A stretch of 64,000 nucleotides of DNA from positions 29,795 through 93,794 of the forward strand of contig KN883845.1 of the NCBI GenBank assembly GCA_000934455.1, read 5' to 3'. The first letter of the stretch is position 1. The number at the start of each line of letters is the position of its first letter. Below the pieces are notes generated by a model, which searched no databases, was not told where the DNA came from, and saw only the letters and a list, made by a program, of their open reading frames with translations. The position numbers and the translations under genes are program-made. This document shows, in pieces, positions 11,270 through 23,200 of the stretch. This stretch comes from Apostichopus parvimensis (taxonomy: Eukaryota; Echinodermata; Holothuroidea; Aspidochirotida; Stichopodidae).

Positions 11270-11452
11270 CAGTGGCGGCACACAATCATGTGTGGGGGGG
11301 GGGGTGGCAGGGGAAGGCAATTGCCCCGAAAGATTTTCCGTTCATCATGGGCTCAGTGTAAACAAAATATATGTCTTCCCTATTCCTCCCCCCCCCCCCA
11401 TCAACATTCATCCCTATTTTCCCCCAATCAAAATCCTGTACAGCCACCACTG
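11270..11452. mobile_element. Short hAT-type MITE (CAGTGG...CCACTG)
   Basis: The left end CAGTGGCGGCACACA and right end ACAGCCACCACTG are inverted copies of the common CAGTGGCG...-type hAT terminus. Inside is a poly-G tract near the left end and a poly-C tract near 11389. A matching 8-bp target duplication is not evident. It lies in the intron between the two duplicated exons. Confidence 0.5.
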
Positions 11453-11540
11453 CACGCAGTGATATGTTGCAGGATAGTTGCGATTGGTTTAGGAGTGGTA
11501 CACACTGTTCCTAACACCTTCAAACATTCTTCATCTTTAG

Positions 11541-11705
11541 AGACAAGATGAGACTGATACACCTTCAGATCAATCACAAGAATTGGAGGATGATGGTCAA
11601 CTATTTGATGATAATGAGCAGACAGTTGCAGACCAAACTTTCCTGTTTGTTGAAAGTTCCTTCTGTGAAGAATCCCAGAGTGATGGTGGCCAGGATGAGT
11701 TAAAT
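11541..11705 (+). CDS. Acidic exon, copy B of a tandem exon duplication
   Basis: This exon starts after CATCTTTAG and encodes 55 residues: RQDETDTPSDQSQELEDDGQ, a segment absent from copy A (TFLFVESSFCEES), then QSDGGQDELN, followed by the same GTAAGTTTGACATATAG donor. It starts and ends in phase 0, so either or both copies could be spliced in without disturbing the frame. Confidence 0.65.
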
Positions 11706-11789
11706 GTAAGTTTGACATATAGTTTTAACCCTATACCAGTCATGTCAGATCGCTGCGAGGGGCAATAAACTTTCACCTTTTATCCTAAT

Positions 11790-12215
11790 AACCTAACCTA
11801 TGATTATTATTAATATTAATATTACAATATTTTTATAGCGCCATGACTAAAAAGATATTCTATGGCGCTTTACAAAACATATAGCTAAACACAAGTATAT
11901 ACAAAAAGAAGTAAGCAATACGAAGACAAGATACAAATAACAACTAGGCAAGACAAAAGACAACCACAGAGACAGGCAAGAGACTTAACCAAATGCTTCG
12001 CTAAAAAGATGTGTCTTAAGGGATTTCTTGAAAGTAGGGAAAGACACCTGATCCCGAACGTAGGAAGGCAAGTCATTCCATAGTTTGGGCCCACACTCAG
12101 CGAAAGCCCGGCTAGCAAATTTCGTGCGCGAGGTGGGAATATATAACGAGTGGGAAGAAATGCTCCTGATGTTGTATGCTGATCATGTTTCATTTTAGTG
12201 TACATATGTATGACT
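11790..12215 (-). mobile_element. 3' end of a LINE (RT C-terminal tail plus 3' UTR)
   Basis: Read on the minus strand, about 12160-11990 encodes the typical end of a LINE reverse-transcriptase ORF: FAECGPKLWNDLPSYVRDQV, then SFPTFKKSLKTHLFSEAFG and a stop. About 150 bp of 3' UTR follow, ending in the familiar GTAAAGCGCC...GGCGCTATAAAAATATT motif and a TAA/TAT-rich tail near 11800. The 5' part is missing, as usual for LINE insertions. It lies in an intron of the transposase-like gene. Confidence 0.7.
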
Positions 12216-14698
12216 AGGTACTTATTTCCATCGACTCACATGAACAAATGTAAAGAACTTCAAATCTTCATGAAATGTTCCAATTGTGTAAGGGGTATGT
12301 TAAAAAGGTTAGCAATGTAAAATGAAAGATTTTTTAACAAAACATTGAACAGGATCATTCGAAACAGTGTTGCCCTTCATACTCATAGAAATACATTACA
12401 TTATTTCACCAATCACATCATAGCTTTATCCATTGGGCCTACTCTTGAATGTTGAGTTGCTAAAATATAAATTGTTGATGGAATGAAGTATTGACTATAG
12501 TTTTCTCATTAATCATAGTCACAGAATAATCCTGACAACAATGGTGATCCTGATGACTTTCCTCTATATCCAGGAGCTAACATCTCAACAACACAGAATT
12601 TCATCGCCATAATGGCATATGCTCTTCGACACAGTTTGTCGAAGATCGCTCTCCAAGATTTGCTGTTATTAATCAACATCCATCTTCCAGAGAGCAGCCT
12701 ACCAGACACTATTTACACTTTCAGTAAGAATTTTGACAAGTGCAGAAAATAAATTTATTTTCATATATATTGCAAAGAGTGCACATCATATCTTGGATTG
12801 GGTGATGAGCACATTTGTCTCATATGTAGTATAAATGTAACAAAACTGGAAGCAAATAAAGATGGTAACTATTTTGTTTGTATGTCATTAAAAGAGCAAC
12901 TAAAAGATTTGATGGAGGGACCAAGTCTGAGTCAGTACTTTTTAATTGATGACGGGTCACCCAAAAAGCATATATCCCTTCTCTGGAAAACTGATGGCAT
13001 GCCAGCTTTTCAGTCTGGTAAGGGAAGTGTTTGGCCAATACAGTGTATGGTGAAAGATTTGCCTATAGAGATTCAGACAAAGAACATACTACTAGTTGGT
13101 CTTTGGTATGGGAGCAAGAAAACAGTTTTTTTCAACTTTTTTAAATCCATTCATTGAGGAATGTAAAGAATTGTATCATGATGGGGTGGAATGGACAATT
13201 CCAGCACAGCATGTAAATGCTACAACAAAAGGTCATTGCAGGTGCATGTGCCTGTGATTCTGTTGCCAGATGCCAGCTCCAAGGCATAACACAATTCAAT
13301 GGATATTTTGGCTTCATAAAGGTAAGAGAGTAGAAAAGGGGCAGGGCAGTGTAACTGTGTATCCAAATGAAGAGCCTGTACCTGTTCTCAGAACCCAGGT
13401 TAAATGTTGAGGCAGAGGCAATTAAGATCGCATCTGGTGAACCTTCCTCAATTGGGGTGAAGAACGTGTCACCTCTTCTTTTGATCCCAAGATTTGATAT
13501 TGTACAGGGATTTCCTGTGGATTACATGCACGCAGTATGTGAAGGAGTCACAGAGAAGTTGACCAATCTGTTGTTTGACAGCTCTAGCCCACAAGGAACC
13601 TTGGTATATAGGCAATCAGACCGGTGTTGTTGACCAGCGTATTGAAGCTATTCCCCCAAGTGAAATCACAAGGCTACCAAAATCACCTTCCCAACAGTCA
13701 CACTGGAAAGCATCAGAATTTAGATCATGGCTTCTCTTTTACAGTTTACCTGTTTTAAAGGGTGTGTTATCATTAGTTTACTTGACTCACTTAATGCTAC
13801 TGGTTCATGCAATCTGGATGTTGCTACAGGAGAACATTGTAGAGAATGACCTCTCCTTTTATTGACATGTTGATATTTTCCATTCGAAGGGTATAACAGG
13901 AAAATAAAGAGCTTGTTTCATGGGACCCATTATGTTTCAGGTCAGATTGCACAAAATTTTACAATTATGAGACTGCTTCAACAGAAATGTGAATCGATCA
14001 GTAGAAACACACCCTATAATGTTATGAATTGTATAAACAATTTACTTCGTGGATATCCAGTGACTGTCAAGGCGGAGAGTCTCCATTTAGGAAACATGTT
14101 ACATGTATTGTTGGTTGGGCAGCCTCAGAAAAGTACATTCCATGTGAATATGTTGGTGATTTGTTGAATAACATTTTTTTGGTTTCTAATCAGGATAATG
14201 TTATTGAAAAATTTTGTAACATATTAATTAATGGTATATGATTTGAAGTTGCTGGAAAAGGTGGCAGGAGAAGTAATAATATTGTCCAATTTGATGGCAG
14301 TAAATTTGGTACAATTGAAAATATTCTCAAAGTCAGAACGGACAAAAATGTTTATACTTTGTTTGTCATTTCCCAGTTCAGAATACTGAAATCAAATTTC
14401 GCAACTGATATTCAAACTGGGGCATGTGCTAAGCATATTTGTATATTAACTGAATACAATAGAGAGAAAATACTTATACTTAGTGTGACCGACCAGCTGC
14501 AAAAATGTATTACTGCTGAGATTGATGGAGTAACATATTGCATAGTGTTGCCAAATAGGTATGAATTAGATTGATCTTGGCAAATTTAGCTGCTTTTTGG
14601 TTTGGATGATAACCTTAGCCATATAAAATTGCTTTAGATGGTTTTACTACACGGAAGTGTGCAACCAAAATGAGAGAACAATTAACCATATATACTAC

Positions 14699-14737
<39 letters not shown>
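14699..14737. repeat. (AAT)n microsatellite
   Basis: Thirteen or so uninterrupted ATA/AAT triplets; this is the tail of the SINE-like element read on the minus strand. Confidence 0.9.
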
Positions 14738-15083
14738 TATAGCGCCTTTCACCTTACACAAAGTGTCAAAGCACTTGATATTACCCTGGTCAATGGTAAC
14801 TTGTTATACACACTCTGCTGTGCTCTTTCCTATCTGTTCACTCCCGACACACTATATTGTGTTACAGTGTGTCGCATCATCGTGTCCCCCAGGGGACTTC
14901 CCTATAGGAGCTGCACAATATAGCGCTACACCGTATTTTACAAGTAACCTCGCAGGTACCCATTTTCACCTGGGTGGAGAGGAGCAATGAGGATAATGTG
15001 CCTTGCCCAAGGACACTACGCGGCAGTCTGACCAGGATTCTAACCCGAAACCTCTGGATTACGAGACCAAAGTACTAACCACA
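14699..15083 (-). mobile_element. tRNA-derived SINE with LINE-like 3' end
   Basis: On the minus strand the head (15083-15005) looks like a tRNA gene. It has an A-box-like TGGTTAGTACTTTGG and, about 30 nt later, a B-box-like GGTTAGAATCC (consensus GGTTCGAATCC). The body includes the word CTTGGGCAAGGCAC. The element ends with the GAAAGGCGCTATAT motif and an (ATT)n tail, the same 3' type as the LINE end at 11790-12215. That shared tail suggests mobilisation by that LINE class. No target duplication could be confirmed. Confidence 0.65.
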
Positions 15084-18000
15084 TACACACATATTAAATA
15101 TATTACATAATCGAAAGCTCAATGCATTTTTGTCTTTCTGGTTTTTGAAGACCTCACGACGTTGGCAATTTACTTCATATTAGGGCCTCTTTTTAAGCTT
15201 TCTTTACAAGTGGTAATGAGTCGCAGGTCAATCAGCAGTAATTTCAGAAATGAAACAAAAAATAAAACAAACAGTACAACAGGATGCATGCACACAGTAT
15301 TAAAGTAGCTGGTTGTGTTTCATTACTAAAAAAAAACATAACTATATTTCATTTGTCATGAGAATGACTGAATTTACTGTAGTGAAGCCAAATTTTGTGC
15401 TTTGCACCCTATGCATATTTATGTGTTGTTACGTAATAGGCTGTATGTAGCGTAAGTTGTGCAAATAGCTTTTGCACGTGTGTTTGGCAGTTCTGTACAC
15501 GCTGCGATGATGGCTAGTAGCGACTCTGCAGAGCTCCGGGGTTCGCCTCGTAAACCCCTTAGTATTTCTTTAATTTTATTGCTCTCGGGTCATAAATTGC
15601 CCAGAGATACCCATATCTGGACTGTCTGGTTGTCAGTGAGGAGATAGCCACTGGTTTTTCAAGATGGCGGTTCTACCAACATGCAGCGAGCTGGCGAGAG
15701 AGTGACCACCGCACCTGATGGAGTCTCGATGTCCGCGTTCTCAATGTCCGCGATCTTACGCGCCGCGAGCGTAGAGAAGTCTTCTTTTCCGCGAGCGAGC
15801 TGACCTCAAGTTTAGTAAGAGATTAAGTGTTCAGTATTGTTTATGTATGCTGTACGTACCCTTCTGTTAGTTAATTGAATTGTAGTTTTAATTGTTGCCC
15901 TTTGGCTACGCTGTGCTTTACTGTACAAAGTACATATGTTAGGTTATATTTTTGGTCCTACGGGTTCATAGCGTGTCTTGTTTATCTTTAAGCACGTGGG
16001 TGCTATTGCGTACTATTATACTGTAGTGTTACTGTTAAGTGTTAGGTTAGAACTTACAGTACCGGTTAGGTTGGGTATATGGTGGCATCTATGCATTGTA
16101 ACGTTGGGTTTTACAGAACGTTAACGATGTTTGTCATGCTGGTTCGTTGTATTGACAATTGATTATTACACCTGTCGAGTATTGTACTGCTCGCTGTTTA
16201 AAGAGTATATACGGATTTTGTATTTTGAACATCATTTGTTACTGTTGTTTAAAGTTGTCTCAGAAATTTTCCTTGAATCTTAGCCAGGCATTGTGGACAG
16301 CTATAGAGCGACAAGACTCTTGAGAGTCTGTAGGTTCAGGGGGTAAAAATTCCTATTGTCTAGGAACAGGTAGGTGGAAATTCCTGTAATGGTTGCAGCT
16401 GGCATGGGTTGCCCTGGCTATTATTGAGGTGCTAAAAGTCCTCGCCTGTTGACAATTATTTCGAAGTGCAGATGATTACGGATCGTGTTCATTATACATT
16501 TTGTACAGTGTTGCGGGTATTCATTCTTTAATTGTATTTGTGTTGATATTATTGATATTTCATAGATTGAGTATTTATGGCAAGTATTATTATCATATTA
16601 CATTATGCTACCTGTTTTTTAGCCTATTGTCATGTATATTATCATTAAGAGTTTTGTAATAAATCGTCAGCCGTGGTTTCAACGCAAGAACACTCTTGCC
16701 CACATTTATAACTTGTGAGTTCGAAGCGAAGGACCCTAAATATGGTAATTTTCCCCCGCAATCCGCGGTTCGTTTCATTACTAGTGTAATGTTCTGTACA
16801 AATGTTATGGAGTATTTCTTTGCATGTTCTTTTTTGGAAGGTAGCGGACTTCTCCAAATTGTACACATCTGTTGTGATGTTAATGCAACAAACTAACAAT
16901 ATAGTTTCTGTTCGAGTGCATTTGATTGTGAGAGAAGTTACCATATAAACAGCTGCTTAAAGTCCTTGTTTGTGTGTCTACAGGGATTTTTTTTGTAGTG
17001 GATCATAACACATCTGTGGGAAGAACAACATATTCTTTGCCTTCTGGTGGCAGGGGTTACTGTGAGGGGTGGTTAGACAATTTTAAACAATTATATTACT
17101 TTCGTTTAATAATGTGTATTTGCTTTGTGTGAGAATGAAGGTTTCATAAAAGTAGAGGAACAAAAAATCTACACTTATTTGTATCGCTTTAATACTTGAG
17201 GTTAATGAGTCATATAATTTTCTTTTTAAAAAGGTTCAGTCCATAATTTTTTTCTATAACAAAATTTCCAATAGCATGTGCTTGTCTGTGTGATGCCAAG
17301 CTTGTAACCAAACTGTACGTTGGATAAAACTCATACTTATTACATAGGTTGGCCTATATTTAGTACACGAACCGTGCTGATTTTCCTACCATTTTGCATT
17401 AATAATTGGGCAGGGCTTATAACAATTTCCTCAAAGTTGATTTCTGCAACTGTTTGGCACTAGTTAGAGGTAGTATATGAGATGCTTACTCAGCAAAATG
17501 AACTACAATGGATACTCTTATGCCAGTTCCGTTGGTAAACAGACTATATCACAAAGGAAAGTTACATGGGTTTTGCCTGTGTTAGAAAGCTCACATATTT
17601 GTGAGTTGTAAAACAATTAATTACACTTGCATGTGGAGTGAAACTAACCAGTAAACTCTACATGTGAGACCTGGTTGTATATTTACACTAAGCAGAAAAA
17701 ATCAGGTTGTAGCTTATTGATCGGTGATATAGTACCTTTAAATAGGAATTTTGCTGACTTCTTCTACTGACACTATATGCTCCATGTGCACGTAACCAAC
17801 ACTGGACACTTCCAACAGTTTCGCTACTTCAATCTTTTAACGTTGAGCACAAGCAAGATGACAGTAGGTACCATTTTAAAGTCTTCAGAATGACCTTGCC
17901 AGGAGTGAAACTACCAACCTGACAACTGCAAGACCACTGGGCCACATAGTCGGTCGAACAACTGGATATACAGTATATAGTTCTCCCCCTGCTGGCAAGT

Positions 18001-18109
18001 AGAAATACCTATTGATAAAAATAAAGTCTGTCAAATACTTCTTCATTTGATGAGATTAACATTAATCACTCACCTAGGCATGTATGGAAATATTCAATAA
18101 TGGCAAGGA
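15084..18109. other. Stretch without recognisable gene; GC-richer island at 15460-15800
   Basis: ORFs here are short and unconvincing. Bases 15460-15800 are clearly richer in G+C and CpG than the surroundings and contain CAAGATGGCGG, the kind of sequence seen around 5' ends of genes, but no ATG-initiated coding frame follows. A partial tRNA-like string occurs near 17890-17960 on the minus strand. The rest is AT-rich. Confidence 0.5.
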
Positions 18110-18370
18110 AAAACATGAATTTCGGGTAAATCCCACATATTCTTGCAATCGTATAGGAATATAAAAAAACCATGTGGGATTTGTAGAAAAAACCCACAAA
18201 CTTCCATGAAAATGTCACATAAATTTAAAAGTCATGTGGGATTTGTAAATAACCCACAGGAATTTTCATGAAAACCCCAAATACACTGGAATATCTCACA
18301 GGATTTTGCTTATTCCTATAGGAAATGGCCGATTTCCTATGGGTTTTATGTGGGATTTTTTTGTAAGGGT
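18110..18370. repeat. Degenerate short tandem repeat (CATGTGGGATTTGTA unit)
   Basis: The block CATGTGGGATTTGTA ... AACCCACA ... CATGAAAA occurs at about 18172-18218 and again at 18233-18276. Further looser copies (ATCCCACAT at 18132, TATGTGGGATTT at 18350) flank these. Confidence 0.5.
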
Positions 18371-18387
18371 TGTCGGCTTCTAATCGG

Positions 18388-18479
18388 CATCGGCCTTCTG
18401 CCAGCGGACCGCTAGTGTACCATGTATTGACAATTGTAGTCACGGTGACTAGCGGTCTACCGCTATTGGTCCGCCGATG
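18388..18479. repeat. Inverted repeat with ~30-bp GC-rich arms
   Basis: Left arm 18388-18415 (CATCGGCC...AGCGGACCGCTAG) and right arm 18449-18479 (CTAGCGGT...GGTCCGCCGATG) are imperfect reverse complements around a 33-bp AT-rich centre. The same kinds of words (GGTCCG, CCGCTGG) fill the GC-rich pocket at 26985-27270. Confidence 0.5.
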
Positions 18480-20277
18480 GACCCCTATGTTTTATTTTCC
18501 CGCCCAAATTGGTTAACTGCCTTAATGGCATGCAGTGTATACAATACATAATGCGCACTGCACAACGTACGCACGAAGAAGTAGTCATTTGGTTTCATTC
18601 ATCGCCCGTAGAAGAAACAACGAAGACATTTTACAGTTACCAAATTAACAGCCCTAAAGGTAGGCATATTATTTTGCTTAATTAAACACATCGTACTTCA
18701 ATAAAGTATGTTCAACATTTCGTCTATGAAGTTATCAACCGAGTCTAACATAGACCACAGACCGCGCCAATTTGAACTAACCTAACATAAGGCCAAGCTA
18801 TACTACTAGACCACAGGCGCTCGTAACGTTATAGCCTATGCCTATGGGATATTATAGTATAGAGAACCATAGGCCTAGTCTAGTAGTAGTAGAAGTATAA
18901 CGTTACGATCGCCTGTGTACTACTATACTAAACAGTACTATGAAAGTACTATATGATGATGGTACCAAAAGTCGGTCAGTAATTTATTGTTCAAACTATA
19001 ATCGGAATTGGGCCGATTATTGCATAAGAGGAACATAATCGGAATACCAATTATTTAAAAACATATGAAAGGTGAAAATATTATTGTTGAAAACCATATG
19101 GAAGGTGAAAATATCAACTGATGTAGGTTTCTTCTTTTACTATGAAACATTAAAATAAAGACACCCTCTATACGTCTTTGACAATGTAATTTCATCAAAT
19201 TAGGGTGCCAGGGTGTCCGATTTTGCTTCCCTTGTGGTCAGTGCCTTCAATGTTTCTCGGCACAGTAAGCATGATAACAATACCAATTTCGCGAATTGAC
19301 CAATGTGCTGGATATATATGGCCTATCTTGACTAGCTGAGTATAGGTTATGTTTAGGCATCAAATGCTCCGTAGTGAAGTATTTGATGCACTAATTTGTA
19401 ATTCGATGTTTTTTTCCTGACAATTTGTAAAGGGCCATACATCCCTGCTCATCACCTCCCTTTAACCCTCTTATCTCCATTTTTTTAACCTTTCGAAATG
19501 CTGATAAAGTGATGTGCCTCGAATCCATAACCGTCGCATAAGGCCTAACACTTTAGCTTGTTACATTGTAAACGATACGATCTAAAATTTTGCTGAAATC
19601 AATTATGCACAAGTAAATGCAAGTTGTTCCTGTGAGAGAAAAAACAATATTGGAGTTATTTCTAGTTCTTATGATTTACTACTAGCTAGTCACGCCCTAA
19701 AATCTCAAAGATTGCCTACTTCTACTGTACTTAATTCCCCAGTAAAACTCATTAAAATTCCAACCTCTAACCCATGGCTGGACGAAACCCTCCTCTCACT
19801 TGACCCCAAAGACCCCACCTGCCTAGCTTCAGTAACACCTGTAGCACTACTCCAGCTATACCCTCAAGATAAGCCCCAAGTGGAGTATATCTATACACCA
19901 ATTCCTACACACAAAATGGTTCACTTTTAAAGGCTAAAACTGTATACTGTATAAGAGTCTCTTGCCCGGAGGCCTGCTAAGGGGTAACACAAAATGATTG
20001 GAAGATTTACTTGAGATACAGCGATGGACATCTCAAGTCCAGCTAAGAGATAACAAGGTATCACGTTTCATTACTGTCTGCATTTTGTAGCGACACCAAC
20101 AAAACGTCACTTGCAAGCAACAGAAAGTTAATTTTTTCAGATGGCGGTTTGGGGCGAGTCTTCAATGCCTTTAATGCTACATGTATCAAACTAATACAGT
20201 ATACATTTGGCCAGATGCATGCCATATATATTGAGCTATACTTAATTACAACATTTGCATATTGCTATACTTTCAGT
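18480..20277. other. Stretch without recognisable gene
   Basis: AGGCCT-type words occur near 18780-18870. An ORF at 19712-19930 (Pro/Thr-rich) is not recognised and has no splice context I would trust. Any 5' exon of the DUF4806-like gene would lie here. Confidence 0.5.
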
Positions 20278-23200
20278 ATGACGTCATATGCCATAGTACT
20301 TTTCACAGAGAGAGGTGATGTGGCGATGGTGCCGGGGATTTGGTGTGTTGGCAAGGACAACTGTTGGTGGCCTCCCTACAAATCCCCACTACGATTCGAG
20401 AAGGCCGTCCAGTTTTCCGAGCCACCTAAGCAGGAGAAATGGAAAATGTTTGCTATCCGGATACTTTCAATGACAGGTCAGTTTCGAAACTTGTTGAGTG
20501 TACCGTTTGATTCTCAGCCAAGGAGAGGATAATAAGTTGTTTTGAATGTCAAGGGAACTATTCAGTTTCATTATTAGACAATCATAAAATTATACTTCAG
20601 TAAGTAAATAACATTGTTTTGGATTAAGAATGTTGCATGCGCCATTGTTTGCAATTTGAATGGCAGAGCAAGAATGTTGGCGGGGCTTATGTTTAGCAAA
20701 TTTGTTTTCTCCAAAATAAAGGTCAGATTCCTGAGTATTGTTTACATGTAAAGTGTAGGTTAGGATGGAACACTCACTGTTACTGAACTCCCATTTAGGC
20801 TTTCGAGTATAGCATATATGAATATATATCTAATATCTCTAATGCAGCTTTGTGCTACTGCTTTACATATTCTCCCCCCCCCCCCCCAAGATGGGATGAG
20901 AAGCATCATATCATAGCTAGATAATCTCTAGAAGAAGCTAGTACCGACCAGCTGCTTGTACTGGAGCAGACAGCGTAGTGTTCTTTTGCTTAAGGACATA
21001 ACCGATACCGTATTAACAAAATAACGCAGGCGACTTTTTTCACTCAGATTGATATCAGAAGGCACGTCAGATGCTAATAAAAGCTGAAGACACATGAGAC
21101 CTTCAAACAGAGGCAGAGGATGCTGAGGCAAGCGGGAATAGGAAACGGGGGTACATGGTATTTCCTTTGCCTTTTTCTAGAGAGTTACTGTGATGGTTAA
21201 TGACTGGACTTTTCTTTTCTTTAACAATAATTCAATCAGCCGTGGGTCCTTCAACATCCCAATAATGTAATCAATTTTGTAATTGTAGTTTTATACATTA
21301 AAAATGTTGCATCTTTTGATATTGTACATACAGATGTACAGTATGTGGTTTTTCCCAAGCTAAAAGTTAACATGTGGCATACATCTATGTTTTGTAGTTT
21401 CATGGGTTAGCATTGATTTGTTATATGAACTTGGGAGTAAGCAAAGGAAAGTCCGGTGGAAGAAGGGTTCTAGACAGCACAGGTGTGAGCCAAGGCTTTT
21501 GTGGGTTGCATTCCATCTGCCATGTAGCATTGGTTGTGCCACATGCTCGAAAAACACAGTAAGCAGCATACAGACGAGCTCCGCTTTATCGAGTACAGAT
21601 GCACCATCTGCTGCTGGAGGTATATGAAGCCAATTTTGCTGGCCTTGGACCTAATGAAATAGCATTGTTTCCCTAATTAGTTCTTAAATGTATTTGGCTT
21701 CAGGAATATATGTGTTCATCACAAACGTTTCCCACTCAAAATTATGTTATCTAATTGTAACTGTTTGTTCATTTCCTTGTGTTTAACAGAGCAAATCGTC
21801 GGTATGATACTTCTTCGGATGATGATGATGATTACTTTCCTATGCCAACTGGTTCAGCAGCACTCTCCAATCCTGCTTCACCATTGCCAGCAATTACAGT
21901 ATCCCAACCACAGAAGAGGTTAGCCCAGCCACCCTCTGTGCAAACATCTCCAGTTTCTCCACCATCATTTCCATCTGGGAGTGGATTATCAACCCGTGTA
22001 CCCAGAACTACCCCTGTCAGTGGCCGAGTAGGACCGATGCAAGCGAGCTCAAGTAATGTCAGTGGTAAGTTCGTTTCAATATTCTCTGTCGAATGATCCG
22101 TAAGATGAGGCGCCACCCTAAATAGGGTTGGATGATGTTATATTCCCAAAATTGTAAATGAAAAACAGCGTCATTTCAGTTGTTTCAATGTTGACAAATT
22201 ATGCCCAGATTGCCTTCAACCCTTCGGCTGTATGCAGGTACAGTTACTGTATATTACTCTTTGCTCTTCAGTTTAACCTTCTGTAGTTGTATTAATTTAT
22301 TATCTTTAGGTCGAAGATAAGCTAGTCTACATCTAATAAATTCTGAAACTTTCTTTTCAGCTGGCCAGAAAATGATTCTTTAGTTGCTCACTGAATTCAA
22401 GGGATAGGTGAAGGAATTAAAGAACGCAGTTCAGCAGCTTCATAATAGGAATGATCAACCTCTCCGTGAAGAAGAGTTTGTGTCCCCTGAGGAAGTGGTC
22501 CTCCCAGTGACGGATCTGGGGGCGCTGAACAGGCTGGAGGAAGAGCTGAACACAAATAAAGCTCCATTTGGTATGCATTTTCCTCTTTTCATAAATTAAA
22601 CTCACACTACATATGCTGCAGTTTACTGCACTTTTAAAATAGTTGGAACAAGAAGAAGCCCCTCATAATGAACAATAAACATTGTTTCAATATAATAAAC
22701 GAAACAATATTTCACAACTGGGTGTGAAACCCGTCAGTATCTTTATCAAAGAGAGATGAATGCTTTTAATCACAGCATGCTGAATGATCATGGCTAATGA
22801 AAAGATTTAAAACAATTTCAGAGATAGTGGTTATTAACTTGAAACTCATAACTACAAAATATCACTGAAGAAGACATTCAAAGGCTTTTGTTACCATGAT
22901 AAAAGGTTTATTGTCAAATGTGTTCCACAGCTAATATGACGACTATGCAAAGTGAGATAACTGAGAAATGATAGCAGTGGGGTGCAGGGCGGTTTTAAGG
23001 GCATTTTTTTTTGGGGGGGGGGGGCTAATATGCCGTTGAAGATGTTAAAAGATGACCACCATCGTGCAAATAAAATGATACAAATAGTGCAGATTTAAAA
23101 TTTTTTATTTTTTTTTTGGGGGGGGGGGTTATTTTGCGCCTGGTGGGGTGTGGGGTACCTAGCTAGTCATAAATTTCTCCCATGCAACATACCAAGACTT

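Larger units (their letters stand above)
10662..14574 (+). pseudogene. CACTA/EnSpm-superfamily transposase-like gene, decayed, multi-exon
   Basis: The pieces follow the order of animal EnSpm-type transposases. There are acidic N-terminal exons (10662-10781 and its duplicate 11541-11705). A long exon from 12519 (after AATCATAG) has 'FPLYPGANISTTQNFIAIMA', an 'YCKECTSY...CLIC' zinc-binding pair, 'LLWKTDGMPAFQSGKGSVWP' and 'LLVGLWYGSKK'. Near 13260-13310 come 'CDSVARCQLQGITQFNGYFG', near 13490-13560 'FDIVQGFPVDYMHAVCEGVT', then 'HWKASEFRSWLLFYSLPVLK' and a C-terminal part ending IVLPNRYELD at 14574. The product would be a DDE-type nuclease that moves its own element. An in-frame TAA at 12748 and at least two shifts of frame (near 13125 and 13240) show that it is dead. 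Intron phases are 0-0 in the first exons. A CACTA word lies at 10132, but terminal repeats were not paired. Confidence 0.8.

Noticed and set aside
17880-17965. tRNA-like SINE head on the minus strand (GTGGCCCAGTGGTC...)
   Set aside because: The A-box-like part is fair but the B-box part does not fit and there is no tail or target duplication.
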